In this document: in pieces, positions 7,385 through 17,167 of the stretch
Layout of the letters: every line of letters begins with the position of its first letter
Position numbering within the stretch: the first letter of the stretch is position 1
Source: Methanospirillum stamsii
GTDB lineage: Archaea; Halobacteriota; Methanomicrobia; Methanomicrobiales; Methanospirillaceae
DNA: 59,522 nucleotides
Assembly (NCBI RefSeq): GCF_003173335.1
Contig: NZ_QGMZ01000024.1
Span: 1-59,522 of the forward strand
Direction of reading: 5' to 3'
Program-made: the position numbers and the translations under genes
Notes under the pieces: generated by a model
The model's database searches: none
What the model was told of the DNA's origin: nothing
What the model saw: the letters and a program-made list of their open reading frames with translations, nothing else

Positions 7385-9208
7385 ATGAAGATGTTTGACA
7401 GATATTTTATCCTCGATACTGATCAGGTTATCCTATTTATTTTAGCAGGATTATCATTCTGCATAGTTTTCGGGCTTTCTGCACCAGCATTACTGATGAA
7501 TGATGAATGGATTACTGTAAACCAGTTAAATCAACTGGTCACCGGATCACAACTTATTGAAAACGAGGGAAAATACGGATCAAATTTATCGCATGAACAA
7601 ACAGAATATTTTTCCACGAGGGGTAATTTCCTTGGATATAGCATTTTTCTTCCCTTAGTATCAATATTCGCAATGAAGCTAATTCTGATTTCTGAAGAAT
7701 CATTCAGACTCCTGTTTCTTATGATATGGTTCGTGGTCACCATTTCTGCATTACTTGCAGGTATTTGGCTCACAAAACAATATAATAAAAAAATGCCTCA
7801 TTATGCCTTATGGGCTCTTTTACTGTCCTTTTTTGGATTATTTCTTTTAAATCTTTATTACTATCAACCATTCTATTTTTCTATAGATAAGGACCCAATA
7901 GAATCAGCAGCAGTAATATTCACAAACGAAGCCCTTTTTGCTCTTATGGCGCCCCTAATATATTCGCTGTTTCGAAACCTCTCACTTAATAGACGGAGTG
8001 CTCTATTCAGTACCATGGCACTAATCTGTTGTTCAACTTACTTTTTCTGGTCAACAACAGCGAAAGATCATTTACTTGTTGCATTTCTTCTGACTGTACT
8101 TTTCTGGTTATTCTCCAGGATTTTATCGGATGAAAATAAAACATCATGGTTCTCTTTTTATGCAATATCCGGTTTATTATGCTGGGCGAGACCAGAATTT
8201 GGGATTTTTATCGTTGTTGGATTAATAATCTGGAATTTTTTCCTCTATGTATCTCCAAAAATTCAACAAACAAATTTCCTTAAAATTGGTTGGAAACAAC
8301 AAACAATATTCAGCGCCCCGGGACTTTTGATAGGATTAACACCCTTTTTTGTGAATAATTATTTTATAACAGGCAATATGTTCGTCCCCCCTCAATATTA
8401 TGTATATTCTAGCAAGTTGCGTCTGACTTCGGTTATTTCATCGATGGACACGGTTCAAAATGACATTTTTTCAAGATTATTCTTATATTTTGGACAAACA
8501 ATAAATTTTTTCAAACCAAATATCCATGATATCCTTGTAGATATTCCTGGTTTAGCACTCTCTCCCTCAAATGGGGGTGCAGGTATCCTGTATATATGCC
8601 CTATAATCCTGCCGGCATTGTTATTTGGATTGATACATCGGAGAGAATTTTTTCAGATATATTCTCCAAAAATCAGAGAAATGATGAAATTTTCTGTGAT
8701 TGTTATCATTTTGACTTTTATTGCGTTTTCACGGGTGATTAATGGATCAACTACAAGTTTGGGATCTCTTCCGGATATGAGATATTTTTCTCCCTTATAT
8801 ATCCCTCTGGGCATAATATCAATTCTACTATTATCTCCTTTGATAATGAAAACATCAGAGCAGTATCTTAAATATCTCTTTATATCAGTTTTTATTTGTA
8901 CACCGATTCTGGTAATTGGAACGACCCTGGCATTACCATTTGGATTTACAAATTTTATGTGCACCAATTTTTTCATGAAAATTCTAATTTTTCTCGTTTT
9001 ACTAATTTTTGTATTATCTGCACTGGATAAAAAATTCTGGACACGAAAGAGACTTTTCCCACTCTTATTTTCAAATATTATTATGATTCCGGTAGCTTTT
9101 CAGTTTTTCCTTGTTGTTTTTTATGGCAATATGAAAATGAACGGATATAATTTTTGGCAACCGGTTCTTGAGTATTTATTTACTTATGTTATCCAGATCA
9201 TTTCGTAA
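7385..9208 (+). CDS. Polytopic membrane protein, GT-C glycosyltransferase-like
   Basis: A 607-residue protein dominated by about a dozen hydrophobic segments. The first extracytoplasmic loop contains NDEWI soon after the first helix, in the place where GT-C (PMT/ArnT-like) enzymes carry an acidic pair. An ARPEFG motif occurs midway between membrane helices. These suggest a lipid-phosphate-sugar-dependent transferase that adds a sugar or lipid-linked group outside the membrane, but the family match is by architecture only. It starts the glycan region and is transcribed away from the TPR gene. Confidence 0.55.
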   Translation: MKMFDRYFILDTDQVILFILAGLSFCIVFGLSAPALLMNDEWITVNQLNQLVTGSQLIENEGKYGSNLSHEQTEYFSTRGNFLGYSIFLPLVSIFAMKLILISEESFRLLFLMIWFVVTISALLAGIWLTKQYNKKMPHYALWALLLSFFGLFLLNLYYYQPFYFSIDKDPIESAAVIFTNEALFALMAPLIYSLFRNLSLNRRSALFSTMALICCSTYFFWSTTAKDHLLVAFLLTVLFWLFSRILSDENKTSWFSFYAISGLLCWARPEFGIFIVVGLIIWNFFLYVSPKIQQTNFLKIGWKQQTIFSAPGLLIGLTPFFVNNYFITGNMFVPPQYYVYSSKLRLTSVISSMDTVQNDIFSRLFLYFGQTINFFKPNIHDILVDIPGLALSPSNGGAGILYICPIILPALLFGLIHRREFFQIYSPKIREMMKFSVIVIILTFIAFSRVINGSTTSLGSLPDMRYFSPLYIPLGIISILLLSPLIMKTSEQYLKYLFISVFICTPILVIGTTLALPFGFTNFMCTNFFMKILIFLVLLIFVLSALDKKFWTRKRLFPLLFSNIIMIPVAFQFFLVVFYGNMKMNGYNFWQPVLEYLFTYVIQIIS

Positions 9209-9531
9209 CTTTTTGTCGATTTTTGAAACATTTCAATGAGAAAACTCAAGATAAATTTTGAATACCTTCATCTTCGCTAGTAGAACCACTTAACGAAGTT
9301 TAAAGAATAAAGGACATTTCTTTGGGAAATTGGAGGACCGTGAGTTACTGCCCTTATCTTCAATGGATTGAAAAGAATAGCAGAGTATCAAGGCCCTACC
9401 CATTATGGAGAGGGTAGCGCAAAATTGTAGCCGATAGCAATTAGTTATAATAAGGAAGGACGAATATTTAAAGCATAAATTTTCCAATGGAATTCTGACA
9501 CTACCAACCTAATTATCCCGGATATAGAAAA
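9209..9531. other. Intergenic region, no gene supported
   Basis: About 320 bases between the GT-C-like gene and the first GT4 gene. Short frames with stops occur on the plus strand around 9310-9460 and might be decayed coding DNA, but nothing is recognisable. No RNA gene seen. Confidence 0.35.
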
Positions 9532-10704
9532 ATGAAGGTTTTATCCATAACTACAAATTATCCAAAAAATTCTCTTGATCGAATCGGCTCTTTTATTCAC
9601 GAACTTAATAAAAAAATTATTGAACAGGGCTTTGATGTTATTGTTCTTTCTCCGGATTGTCCACCTCAAAAAAATGAGCCATTTATAGAGGGGGCACACA
9701 TAAAAAGATTCCAATATTTTTTTCCTAGGCATTCACAAGCTTTAGCAGGCAAATATGGCATCATTCAAAACATTAAACTAAATCCACTAATTCTTTTACA
9801 AATCCCTTTTTTTTTCTATTTTGGAATATTAGCAGGGATATCAATAATACAACATTGTAAACCAGATATTATTCATGCTCACTGGCTCATTCCAAGTGGA
9901 CTTTTCGGGATACTTTTTAAAAAAATTTTTTGTATCCCCCTCATTATTACTGTGCATGGAACAGATGTTCGTAATTTACCAACAATTTTTAAAAAAATGT
10001 TCCTTAAGCAGGCAGATGCTATCATCTCCCCACACCCGGAGATAACGCAAAAAATTTGTGAGTGTAATCTTTTTGCACATCATATTCCTAATCTTATTGA
10101 AGAAAAACCTCAACCATTATCCGATCTTGAAGAATTATTACCAGAGATTAAAGAGAAAAAAGTTATCAGTTTTATAGGGAGATTGGATGTATTTAAAGAT
10201 CCTATCACCCTTGTTCAATCAGTCCCAATTATTCTAAAAAAAAGAAATGATATCCTTATTATCATCGCCGGAGATGGTAATTTAAAAAAAGACATCCTTC
10301 AATTGATTAAGAAATTTGGTATTCAAAGGAGTGTAAAAATCCTCGGTTGGTTTGATGAAACACCGCTAATTCTACAAAAAACAAACATTTTTGTCTCTTT
10401 AAGCCCTATTGAGAACATATGGAGTTTATCACTGGTAGAAGCGATGAAAGCCTCAATACCATGTATTGTAACAAATTGTGGGACAACTTTATCAGTACTA
10501 CGAGATAAAAAAGATGCAATCCTTATTCATTCTCATAATCCATCTGAACTAGCTGAAAAAATCCTCTTTCTTCTTGAAAACGAAGAAATTGGTAAAAAAA
10601 TAGGTTCATCTGGAAAGAAGATTGTTGATGATTTATTTAATAATGAAAAAAATACCCAACAAATTATGAAAATCTACTCTCAAATATCCAGAAAAAAATG
10701 TTAG
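9532..10704 (+). CDS. Glycosyltransferase family 4 (GT-B fold)
   Basis: A 390-residue cytoplasmic glycosyltransferase expected to move a sugar from a nucleotide donor to a lipid-linked or surface glycan. The N-terminal acceptor half shows DIIHAHWLIPSGL and VHGTDVR; the donor half starts near VISFIGRLDVFKDP and contains LGWFDE. The usual E-x7-E donor motif reads NIWSLSLVEAM, so the first Glu is replaced by Asn, with a Glu just before it. The gene is very A/T-rich with long A runs, unlike the downstream housekeeping genes, suggesting acquisition. The next gene follows in the same direction after 38 bp. Confidence 0.85.
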   Translation: MKVLSITTNYPKNSLDRIGSFIHELNKKIIEQGFDVIVLSPDCPPQKNEPFIEGAHIKRFQYFFPRHSQALAGKYGIIQNIKLNPLILLQIPFFFYFGILAGISIIQHCKPDIIHAHWLIPSGLFGILFKKIFCIPLIITVHGTDVRNLPTIFKKMFLKQADAIISPHPEITQKICECNLFAHHIPNLIEEKPQPLSDLEELLPEIKEKKVISFIGRLDVFKDPITLVQSVPIILKKRNDILIIIAGDGNLKKDILQLIKKFGIQRSVKILGWFDETPLILQKTNIFVSLSPIENIWSLSLVEAMKASIPCIVTNCGTTLSVLRDKKDAILIHSHNPSELAEKILFLLENEEIGKKIGSSGKKIVDDLFNNEKNTQQIMKIYSQISRKKC

Positions 10705-10742
10705 CTCATATTGACAGATTAAACTAAAACCGGTATGTATGT

Positions 10743-11756
10743 ATGCAAATTATATTTCCATTGATTAAAGCTGGATCTGGATCTGATGTATTCACTTACA
10801 ACTTAGTTACAGGACTGAAAAAAACATCAATAACTACAAATATTAAATATCTCCCATTATGGTCAGGGTATATACCCTATTTAAGTAGACTGTTTTGCGA
10901 TACATCTGAATATGACCTTATTCATTCAAATACTTGGAATGGGTTTGCATTTAAAAACAACCTACCTCTAGTAGTAACAGAATACCACCTCGTTAATGAC
11001 CCAATTTTTCTGCCTTATAAAACATCTTTACAACGGCTCTATCATTCATATATTTTTCAATGCGAAAAAAAGAGTATTAATGTTGCAGATTCAGTAATTA
11101 GTATAAGTAACTATACAAAAAACAAAATTGAAGAAGTTTTTGGCTATTCTGATTCTATCCTGATTTACAATGGAATTGATGAAACAATTTTTAAGCCATT
11201 TGATGTTGAAAATCAGAGAGTTAACTCAAATAATGTAGTTCCTTCAAAAAATAAGATTTTATTCTTTTCAGGAAATGCAATAATTAGAAAGGGTGGTGAT
11301 CTACTTCCAAAAATTATGAATGAACTCGGGGATAAATATTCGCTGTTAATAAGTGGGGGATTACGAAAAAATACTCACTTAAATGCGCCAAATATTATTT
11401 CCACCAGGAAATTATCTTTACAGGAATTGGTAGAAACCTACAATAATGCAGATATTTTTCTTTTTCCGACTCGGCTTGAAGGATTCGGCCTCTCGGTTGC
11501 AGAAGCCATGGCATGTGGAAAACCTGTTGTTACAACAAACTGTTCAAGTATGCCTGAACTGGTAGTTGATGGAAAGGGTGGATATTTATGCCCAATGGAT
11601 GATGTTAAAGCATTTGCTGATGCCATCCGCCATCTCGCCGAAGATGAAAACCTTCGAAAAAAGATGGGAATATTTAACCGTCAGAGGATACTGGATATGT
11701 TCACCATTGGACGGATGACGAATGAGTACATCCGTCTTTATCGGAAATTGATATAA
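10743..11756 (+). CDS. Glycosyltransferase family 4
   Basis: A 337-residue GT-B enzyme. The N-terminal half has a DLIHSNTWNGFAF segment and the C-terminal donor domain has ILIYNGIDETIFKP, SGNAIIRKGGDL and an intact E-x7-E motif, EGFGLSVAEAM, near residue 250. It is probably co-transcribed with the upstream GT4 gene and ends four bases before the convergent GT4 gene. Donor and acceptor sugars cannot be deduced. Confidence 0.85.
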   Translation: MQIIFPLIKAGSGSDVFTYNLVTGLKKTSITTNIKYLPLWSGYIPYLSRLFCDTSEYDLIHSNTWNGFAFKNNLPLVVTEYHLVNDPIFLPYKTSLQRLYHSYIFQCEKKSINVADSVISISNYTKNKIEEVFGYSDSILIYNGIDETIFKPFDVENQRVNSNNVVPSKNKILFFSGNAIIRKGGDLLPKIMNELGDKYSLLISGGLRKNTHLNAPNIISTRKLSLQELVETYNNADIFLFPTRLEGFGLSVAEAMACGKPVVTTNCSSMPELVVDGKGGYLCPMDDVKAFADAIRHLAEDENLRKKMGIFNRQRILDMFTIGRMTNEYIRLYRKLI

Positions 11757-11760
11757 GGGC

Positions 11761-12861
11761 CTATTCCATTAATTTCCGGTATACCATTTGAGTCTCCTCT
11801 GCACACCGGTCCCAGCTGAATATTTTTGCACGGGCCAGATTATATCGGATCTGCTCTTTTCGCTTCTCATTATCAGTGAGATACACAATCATCGCTTCAG
11901 AAATCGCCACAGGATCATCGGGGGAGACCATGCATCCTCCTGGGCCGACAATCTCCGGGAGTGAGCCTCGGTCGGAGACAATGACCGGCACTCCGCATTG
12001 CATGGCTTCTAAAGGAGGAAGGCCAAATCCTTCATACCAGGATGGGAGAACGAATAGCGCGGCTGCACAATAGAGAGCCGGAAGATCTTCATGTGACACA
12101 TATGTCAAAAATATGATATTACTTGTTAAGGATAACTGCTCCACTATCCTGTACACTTCACTATACTTCCAGCCGTTCTGACCAGCAATAACGAGGTTAT
12201 ATTCCGGGTGATGTTTGATGAGGATAGAAAACGCCCGGAGAAGGCTTGGCAGATTTTTTCGTGGCTCAATAGTTCCGACAAATAGAACAAAAGGGCGATG
12301 GAGAGAATATGCAGACTTTACCCTCTGTATCCCTTCTTCATTACAGGGTCTGAATTGTATATCTGCAGCGAGTGGAATTACAGAAATTTGCTCATCAGGA
12401 ATTGAAAAAGATTTGATAATATCATTCTTTGTTGCAACTGAATCAGAAATAATATGACCAGCTCTCTTTATGTTAGTGGGTAAAAACCAGCATGAATACA
12501 ATGTCCGGTAACGGGTATGATATTCAGGCATTGTGATGGCAGTAATATCATGAATCGTAACCACATACCTGGAATGACAGGGCTTTGGGAGAGGGAATTG
12601 AGCAGGATTGTGCACAAAATCCAGTTTTTTCAGGTTACTTTTCTGCAATGCGACTCCAAACGACCAGAGGAGAGTGTTGTAGGGAATCAAAGGATAATAC
12701 GGAGCGAGATTTTCAACTTGAGGCAATTGAATAGATCCATGATGGCCAATCGTTGTTATATTCAGATTACTCTTAAGGTGACTAACAAGATGATAGATAT
12801 AATTAGCTACTCCGGCACGGCGATGCCCAAGATTTCCGGTGAGGATACCTGCGTGAATCAT
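11761..12861 (-). CDS. Glycosyltransferase family 4 (mannosyltransferase-like)
   Basis: A 366-residue enzyme with the features of GT4 mannosyl- or rhamnosyltransferases: N-terminal glycine-rich GHRRAGVANYIYHL, VVTIHDITAITMPEYH, donor-site FVGTIEPRKNLPSLLRAF, and E-x7-E EGFGLPPLEAMQCG. The start overlaps the stop of the preceding gene as ATGA, indicating tight operon coupling. It is a paralogue of that preceding gene, with the same FVGTIEPRKN and GFGxPPLEAMQCG signatures, so the pair may add successive similar sugars. Confidence 0.88.
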   Translation of the reverse strand: MIHAGILTGNLGHRRAGVANYIYHLVSHLKSNLNITTIGHHGSIQLPQVENLAPYYPLIPYNTLLWSFGVALQKSNLKKLDFVHNPAQFPLPKPCHSRYVVTIHDITAITMPEYHTRYRTLYSCWFLPTNIKRAGHIISDSVATKNDIIKSFSIPDEQISVIPLAADIQFRPCNEEGIQRVKSAYSLHRPFVLFVGTIEPRKNLPSLLRAFSILIKHHPEYNLVIAGQNGWKYSEVYRIVEQLSLTSNIIFLTYVSHEDLPALYCAAALFVLPSWYEGFGLPPLEAMQCGVPVIVSDRGSLPEIVGPGGCMVSPDDPVAISEAMIVYLTDNEKRKEQIRYNLARAKIFSWDRCAEETQMVYRKLME

Positions 12862-13970
12862 GGAGAATCTTTCCTCAAGATGCTTTCGTAGACTTCAGCA
12901 GTCTTTTCTATGGTTTTTTCCCAGGAAAACTGATTAGCCTGTTGAAATCCATGCAGAACCATTTTTTCACGGAATGACTCATCGGTCAGAACCCGGGTTA
13001 TCTCCCGCGCAAAACCTGGCACATCATCAGGAGCAACCATAATTCCATCTTTCCCCACAACCTCAGGAAGAGACGATGAGCTGGAACAGATAACCGGGGT
13101 TCCGCATTGCATTGCTTCGAGCGGGGGAAATCCAAACCCTTCGTACCAACTGGGATAAATAAATGCACTCGCTCCGCTATACAGGAGGGGGAGTTCTTCA
13201 AACGGAACATAATCCAGCCAGTGTATCCGTTCAGAATATCGTGAAGCGCCAATCATTTCAAATATTGGTTCAGAATTCCAACCCCTGTTCCCTGATAACA
13301 CAATATGGAGATCTCTGAAACTATCTGCGATCATCTCAAATGCTTTAATGAGTGTCTCAATGTTTTTTCTTGGTTCAATAGTGCCCACAAAAAGCAGGTA
13401 GGGATAATCTAGATTCTTCTCTGCACGCCATGCAAAGATTTTTTCTCTATCCATCGGTTGAAACTGCGGATCTGCCGCAAGATGGATGACCTCTATCTTT
13501 TCCTGGGCGATCCCATAGACTTCATAGATATCCTTTTTAGTGTGGTTCGAGTCGGCGATGATCCTATCAGAGGAGTGTAATACAGATGGTAAAAATATCC
13601 GATTTGTCAAGCTCCGGAATGGAAAATGATAGAACGGCGTTATAATCGGAGTAATGTCATGAATCGTAACAACCTGGTGCCTTCCGAGGTTAGAGGATGT
13701 AAGAAACTGACCAGGGTTATGTAATACGTCAAACTGCTCTAATTCCTTTTTATAACATCGTAACCATTGATTCCAGAGCAGACTATTATATCGCCTATAA
13801 AAAGGGGTTTTTATTATTAGTGATTTACAACCGGGAATATCCATGCCACTTTCATGACGAATGACTGTGATCTCATACCTGGCTGAAAGACGGGTGACAA
13901 GGTGATATATATAGGTCCCAATACCGGTTCGGTTTGTCTGTAGATCACCGATGATAATACCAATTTTCAT
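12858..13970 (-). CDS. Glycosyltransferase family 4 (mannosyltransferase-like), paralogue
   Basis: About 370 residues from the Met of MKIGIIIGDLQTNRTGIGTY at 13970. The 19 extra residues of the longest frame would run into the upstream gene and precede the Rossmann-like strand, so they are dropped. Motifs: VVTIHDITPIITPFYH, LFVGTIEPRKNIETLIKAF and EGFGFPPLEAMQCG. The gene begins 16 bp after the nucleotidyltransferase stop and its stop overlaps the start of the next GT4 gene (ATGA), so the whole minus-strand set looks like one operon. Confidence 0.88.
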   Translation of the reverse strand: MKIGIIIGDLQTNRTGIGTYIYHLVTRLSARYEITVIRHESGMDIPGCKSLIIKTPFYRRYNSLLWNQWLRCYKKELEQFDVLHNPGQFLTSSNLGRHQVVTIHDITPIITPFYHFPFRSLTNRIFLPSVLHSSDRIIADSNHTKKDIYEVYGIAQEKIEVIHLAADPQFQPMDREKIFAWRAEKNLDYPYLLFVGTIEPRKNIETLIKAFEMIADSFRDLHIVLSGNRGWNSEPIFEMIGASRYSERIHWLDYVPFEELPLLYSGASAFIYPSWYEGFGFPPLEAMQCGTPVICSSSSSLPEVVGKDGIMVAPDDVPGFAREITRVLTDESFREKMVLHGFQQANQFSWEKTIEKTAEVYESILRKDSP

Positions 13971-13986
13971 AAGAATTCTTATATCA

Positions 13987-14712
13987 TCAGGTTTTATGAA
14001 GCAATTGGACTGCTTCTGCCAAGTCATCCTTAAAATTTATATTCGTATACATGCTTCCAATCTCAAACAAGGTCACCAGTCTGCCGTCATCTACAGCACA
14101 CTGAATCAGATCAGGCAGTTCTTTTTCCCCTCTGACCGGATGAATCGGTGTTTTTTCAATGTACTGGAGAATCTCATTGTTAAAGATACAATGCCCGGTC
14201 CCCTGAATATCATTCACAGCAACCCGGGGTTTCTCTATTAACCTGAATATCCGGCCATCCTCACCAGTCAATACCGTATAAGTGCGGGATATCTTTTCCC
14301 GTGTGGGTTGATGGACAACCCCGCAGAGCACAAAGGGTTTCTGAGTTTGGAATTCTTTAACCATCGCAGGTATCCTGGTCCCGGTCAGGACTTCATCACC
14401 AAGGAGAAGGAAAAAATCATCATTTCCCAGTTCATCACGGCAGACATCGATCGCATGAACCAGCCCCTTCTGTTCCAACTGGATAACATACCGGATGGGT
14501 GTCCCCTGAAAGTCTATCCCATACCGGTTGATAATCTGCTCTGCACAATGACCTACAACGATAACGATCTCTGTAACTCCTGCTTCACAGGCGCGCTTCA
14601 GATTATACTCAATTACCGGTTTGCCATGAAGTTCAAGAAGGCACTTATTCGTGCATTGTGTCTTCTCTTCCAGGCGTGAACCTCTCCCCCCAGCGAGAAT
14701 AAGAGCTTTCAT
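13987..14712 (-). CDS. Sugar-phosphate nucleotidyltransferase
   Basis: About 241 residues, starting MKALILAGGRGSRLEEKT at 14712, where the ATG overlaps the upstream stop codon as ATGA. The N-terminal GGRGSR loop, the NKCLLEL lysine segment, and internal LLGDEVLTGT are those of NDP-sugar pyrophosphorylases (GlmU/RmlA-like fold), which activate a sugar phosphate with NTP. There is no C-terminal left-handed helix domain, so acetyltransferase activity is not expected. Its partner epimerase lies directly upstream, suggesting the two make one nucleotide sugar for the adjacent GT4 enzymes. The exact sugar is unknown. Confidence 0.82.
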   Translation of the reverse strand: MKALILAGGRGSRLEEKTQCTNKCLLELHGKPVIEYNLKRACEAGVTEIVIVVGHCAEQIINRYGIDFQGTPIRYVIQLEQKGLVHAIDVCRDELGNDDFFLLLGDEVLTGTRIPAMVKEFQTQKPFVLCGVVHQPTREKISRTYTVLTGEDGRIFRLIEKPRVAVNDIQGTGHCIFNNEILQYIEKTPIHPVRGEKELPDLIQCAVDDGRLVTLFEIGSMYTNINFKDDLAEAVQLLHKT

Positions 14713-15740
14713 GATGTCATGAAAAGGTGTTTTTCTAATTCTATCCAACGGATGAGGTGTTCAATCCCGGTGCGCGGAAGTGTTACCGGTTCCCAGCCCA
14801 GCTGATGTCTGATTTTGCTGATATCCGAGATAAAATACCAGAGATCCCCATGGCGCGCAGGTTCAAGCTTAATATCGGATTTTTTTCCGGAAATTTCTGA
14901 AATCAATTCCAGGCATTCACGAATTGAGACCGCTGTCTTCTCTCCTCCGCCGACGTTATAAATACCAGATCTTGGATTGTGAAAAAACGCATCAATAGCC
15001 CTGACTGCATCACCGGCATACAAAATATCCCGGACCTGCTTGTCAGTCCCGAATATTTTCATAGGTAGCCCAAGGATGGTCCGTATCGCAAAATTTGCAA
15101 CCCACCCATGGTCCTCCCCCCCAAACTGCCTGGGCCCATACATGCCTGATAGCCGGTATGTTGCCGCTTTTAGTCCGTATGTATCAGTATAAGCCTGCAC
15201 ATAGAGTTCGCCGGCGCGCTTAGAGGCATGGAGTGGTGAAAGCTGACCGGTCATGATGGGATACGATTCATCGATAGCGGGAGGTCTCCTCACAAATCTG
15301 GCCTCCTGCTCCTCAATCTCCTGGTTAATACCATTTCCATAGACATGAATGCTGGAGCAGGAGACAACGGGTACATCATATCTCCTCGCTGCTTCCAGAA
15401 CATTGACTGTACCGTTGACATTTGAGGTGAGGTCAAGGTCAGGATGGTCAATAGCAATAGTCATAGCAGGCTGGGCAGCGGTGTGTGCAATATAGTCACA
15501 TCCCTGAGCGGCTGACATGAGGGATTCTTTATCTCGGATATCTCCTTCAATTATCCGGACCCCTCGTTTTTTCAGGTATAATGCATTGTACATCCGTGAC
15601 CCTTCCACTGGGTAGCCGGTACGGGACAACTCAAACTTTGTCAGGTTATCAAAGGCTATTACCTCATCACCCCTGCTTTGATAATATTCACAGATATGTG
15701 ATCCAAGAAATCCACAGCCACCGGTTACGAATATTTTCAT
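14709..15740 (-). CDS. NAD-dependent nucleotide-sugar epimerase/dehydratase (SDR), CDP-tyvelose epimerase-like
   Basis: A 343-residue extended SDR. The N-terminal NAD-binding motif GGCGFLG is intact, and AFDNLT, NVNGTVNVLEAAR and GMYGPRQFGGEDHGW are typical of CDP-paratose/tyvelose 2-epimerase-like proteins. The catalytic YxxxK position reads SPLHASK, so the Tyr is replaced by Leu while the Lys is kept; an altered mechanism or a non-epimerase role should be considered. A SD-like ggggt precedes the ATG. It is the first gene of an operon running through the nucleotidyltransferase and two GT4 genes. Confidence 0.75.
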   Translation of the reverse strand: MKIFVTGGCGFLGSHICEYYQSRGDEVIAFDNLTKFELSRTGYPVEGSRMYNALYLKKRGVRIIEGDIRDKESLMSAAQGCDYIAHTAAQPAMTIAIDHPDLDLTSNVNGTVNVLEAARRYDVPVVSCSSIHVYGNGINQEIEEQEARFVRRPPAIDESYPIMTGQLSPLHASKRAGELYVQAYTDTYGLKAATYRLSGMYGPRQFGGEDHGWVANFAIRTILGLPMKIFGTDKQVRDILYAGDAVRAIDAFFHNPRSGIYNVGGGEKTAVSIRECLELISEISGKKSDIKLEPARHGDLWYFISDISKIRHQLGWEPVTLPRTGIEHLIRWIELEKHLFMTS

Positions 15741-15821
15741 GAAAGGAACCCCTTAATGAACGCTCTTTGAATAATTGATATTATGGAATATATGCTTAAA
15801 CAAGTATTGGTTTACAGGGAA

Positions 15822-16943
15822 TCAGGTACGGACAACTGCTTCACATCGCTCAAATAATTCTCTGCAGAATTTCTCCCATTTCAGATTATCCCTGACCCAT
15901 CGCCTCCCACGTTCAGCCTGAGTAGCGTAATCGTTGTAGTTCTGCATAATGGTCTGCACAGCTTGAACATAATCTCTCGTCACTGTACCGATTTCATGCA
16001 TGCTGATGAGGGAGGATGAGGTAATATCAGGTGATACAATAACCGGGGTTCCAGCGCAGAGGGCTTCAAAGGGAGAGAGCCAGCTGCCTTGTGACTGTAC
16101 GGGAAAGAGTGCCAGGTGGGCTGCATGATAGAGGTCTCGGATGGTGTTACGACTGATATGACCTGTGATAAGAACGTGTTTTTCCAAATGGTGTGCCCTG
16201 ATATATGCCCTGACTTCTTCTTCATACCAGTTCCCCCCCTGTCCGGCCAGGATAAGGATGCCAGATGGATCGGTTCTGATTATTTTTTTAAGGCACCTCA
16301 CACTTGCCATCTGATTCTTTAATGGAGAAAAGACTCCGACATGCAGGAGAACAAACCGGTCTTCTAGATGATAAGATTCTACTGCTCGCTTTCCCTCACC
16401 GGATGAGAAATATGCATAATCAATCCCATAGGGGATGATGTGTGATGGACGCGAATAAAGTTTAGAAAATCTCTGTTGATTGAATTCATCAGCAACGATG
16501 ATATCATCTACCCGGTTTCTGACCATCCACCGGTCAGCGGTGAGGAGTGCTATTTTGAAGAGATCCACGGGTCTTTTAACTCCGTTATAGTGGATGTGAA
16601 ATGATGGTGGTTCGTTACACATCCAGACTGTCGGTATTGAACAGCCTGCTGCTGCGAGATGGGTGGGATAATTATGGGCGTTAACGACATCCCAGTCCGG
16701 GTGCTCTTTTAAATATCTCCAGAACGCATATGCAGTCCCCGTCTGCCACCGGCCCTGCCAGGAGGGTGAGATTGTAATATAATTTGTTTTGGGAGTCAAC
16801 ATCTTCACTTCATCAGATACCGCTCGTGTGAGGACATCGTGAGGGATCCCATGGTTTCCAAGATACCGGCATAACTCAGTGATGACGAGTTCCGCTCCAC
16901 CATAAAACGAGAGATCAGGATGGGTAATCAGGAGTGAAGTCAT
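15822..16943 (-). CDS. Glycosyltransferase family 4
   Basis: A 373-residue GT-B transferase. The N-terminal GGAELVITELCRYLG resembles ALG11/WbaZ-type enzymes. VNAHNYPTHLAA and VWMCNEPPSFH follow, and the donor domain has LLHVGVFSPLKNQ and LILAGQGG. In the E-x7-E region the first Glu is Gln (QGSWLSPFEAL). It lies 81 bp upstream of the SDR gene on the same strand and could be the first gene of the operon or a separate unit. Confidence 0.83.
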   Translation of the reverse strand: MTSLLITHPDLSFYGGAELVITELCRYLGNHGIPHDVLTRAVSDEVKMLTPKTNYITISPSWQGRWQTGTAYAFWRYLKEHPDWDVVNAHNYPTHLAAAGCSIPTVWMCNEPPSFHIHYNGVKRPVDLFKIALLTADRWMVRNRVDDIIVADEFNQQRFSKLYSRPSHIIPYGIDYAYFSSGEGKRAVESYHLEDRFVLLHVGVFSPLKNQMASVRCLKKIIRTDPSGILILAGQGGNWYEEEVRAYIRAHHLEKHVLITGHISRNTIRDLYHAAHLALFPVQSQGSWLSPFEALCAGTPVIVSPDITSSSLISMHEIGTVTRDYVQAVQTIMQNYNDYATQAERGRRWVRDNLKWEKFCRELFERCEAVVRT

Positions 16944-17167
16944 ATTTTTCGTTTTATTTTATGAATGCATGCTTTGTGTTTCTGAAGTCCATATCCGAAT
17001 ACCTGCTCTAAATTCTTCAAAATCGATAGGTGTTTTTGAATCATAGTCCTGGTTTAGAAATCACATTTTTGCTCACGGATGTTCAAAGTATTTCTCATTT
17101 CATGGATGTATAAATATGAAACGCTTATTAACCCAAAAAAAACCCGGTTAGGTAATAAGATGAGATA

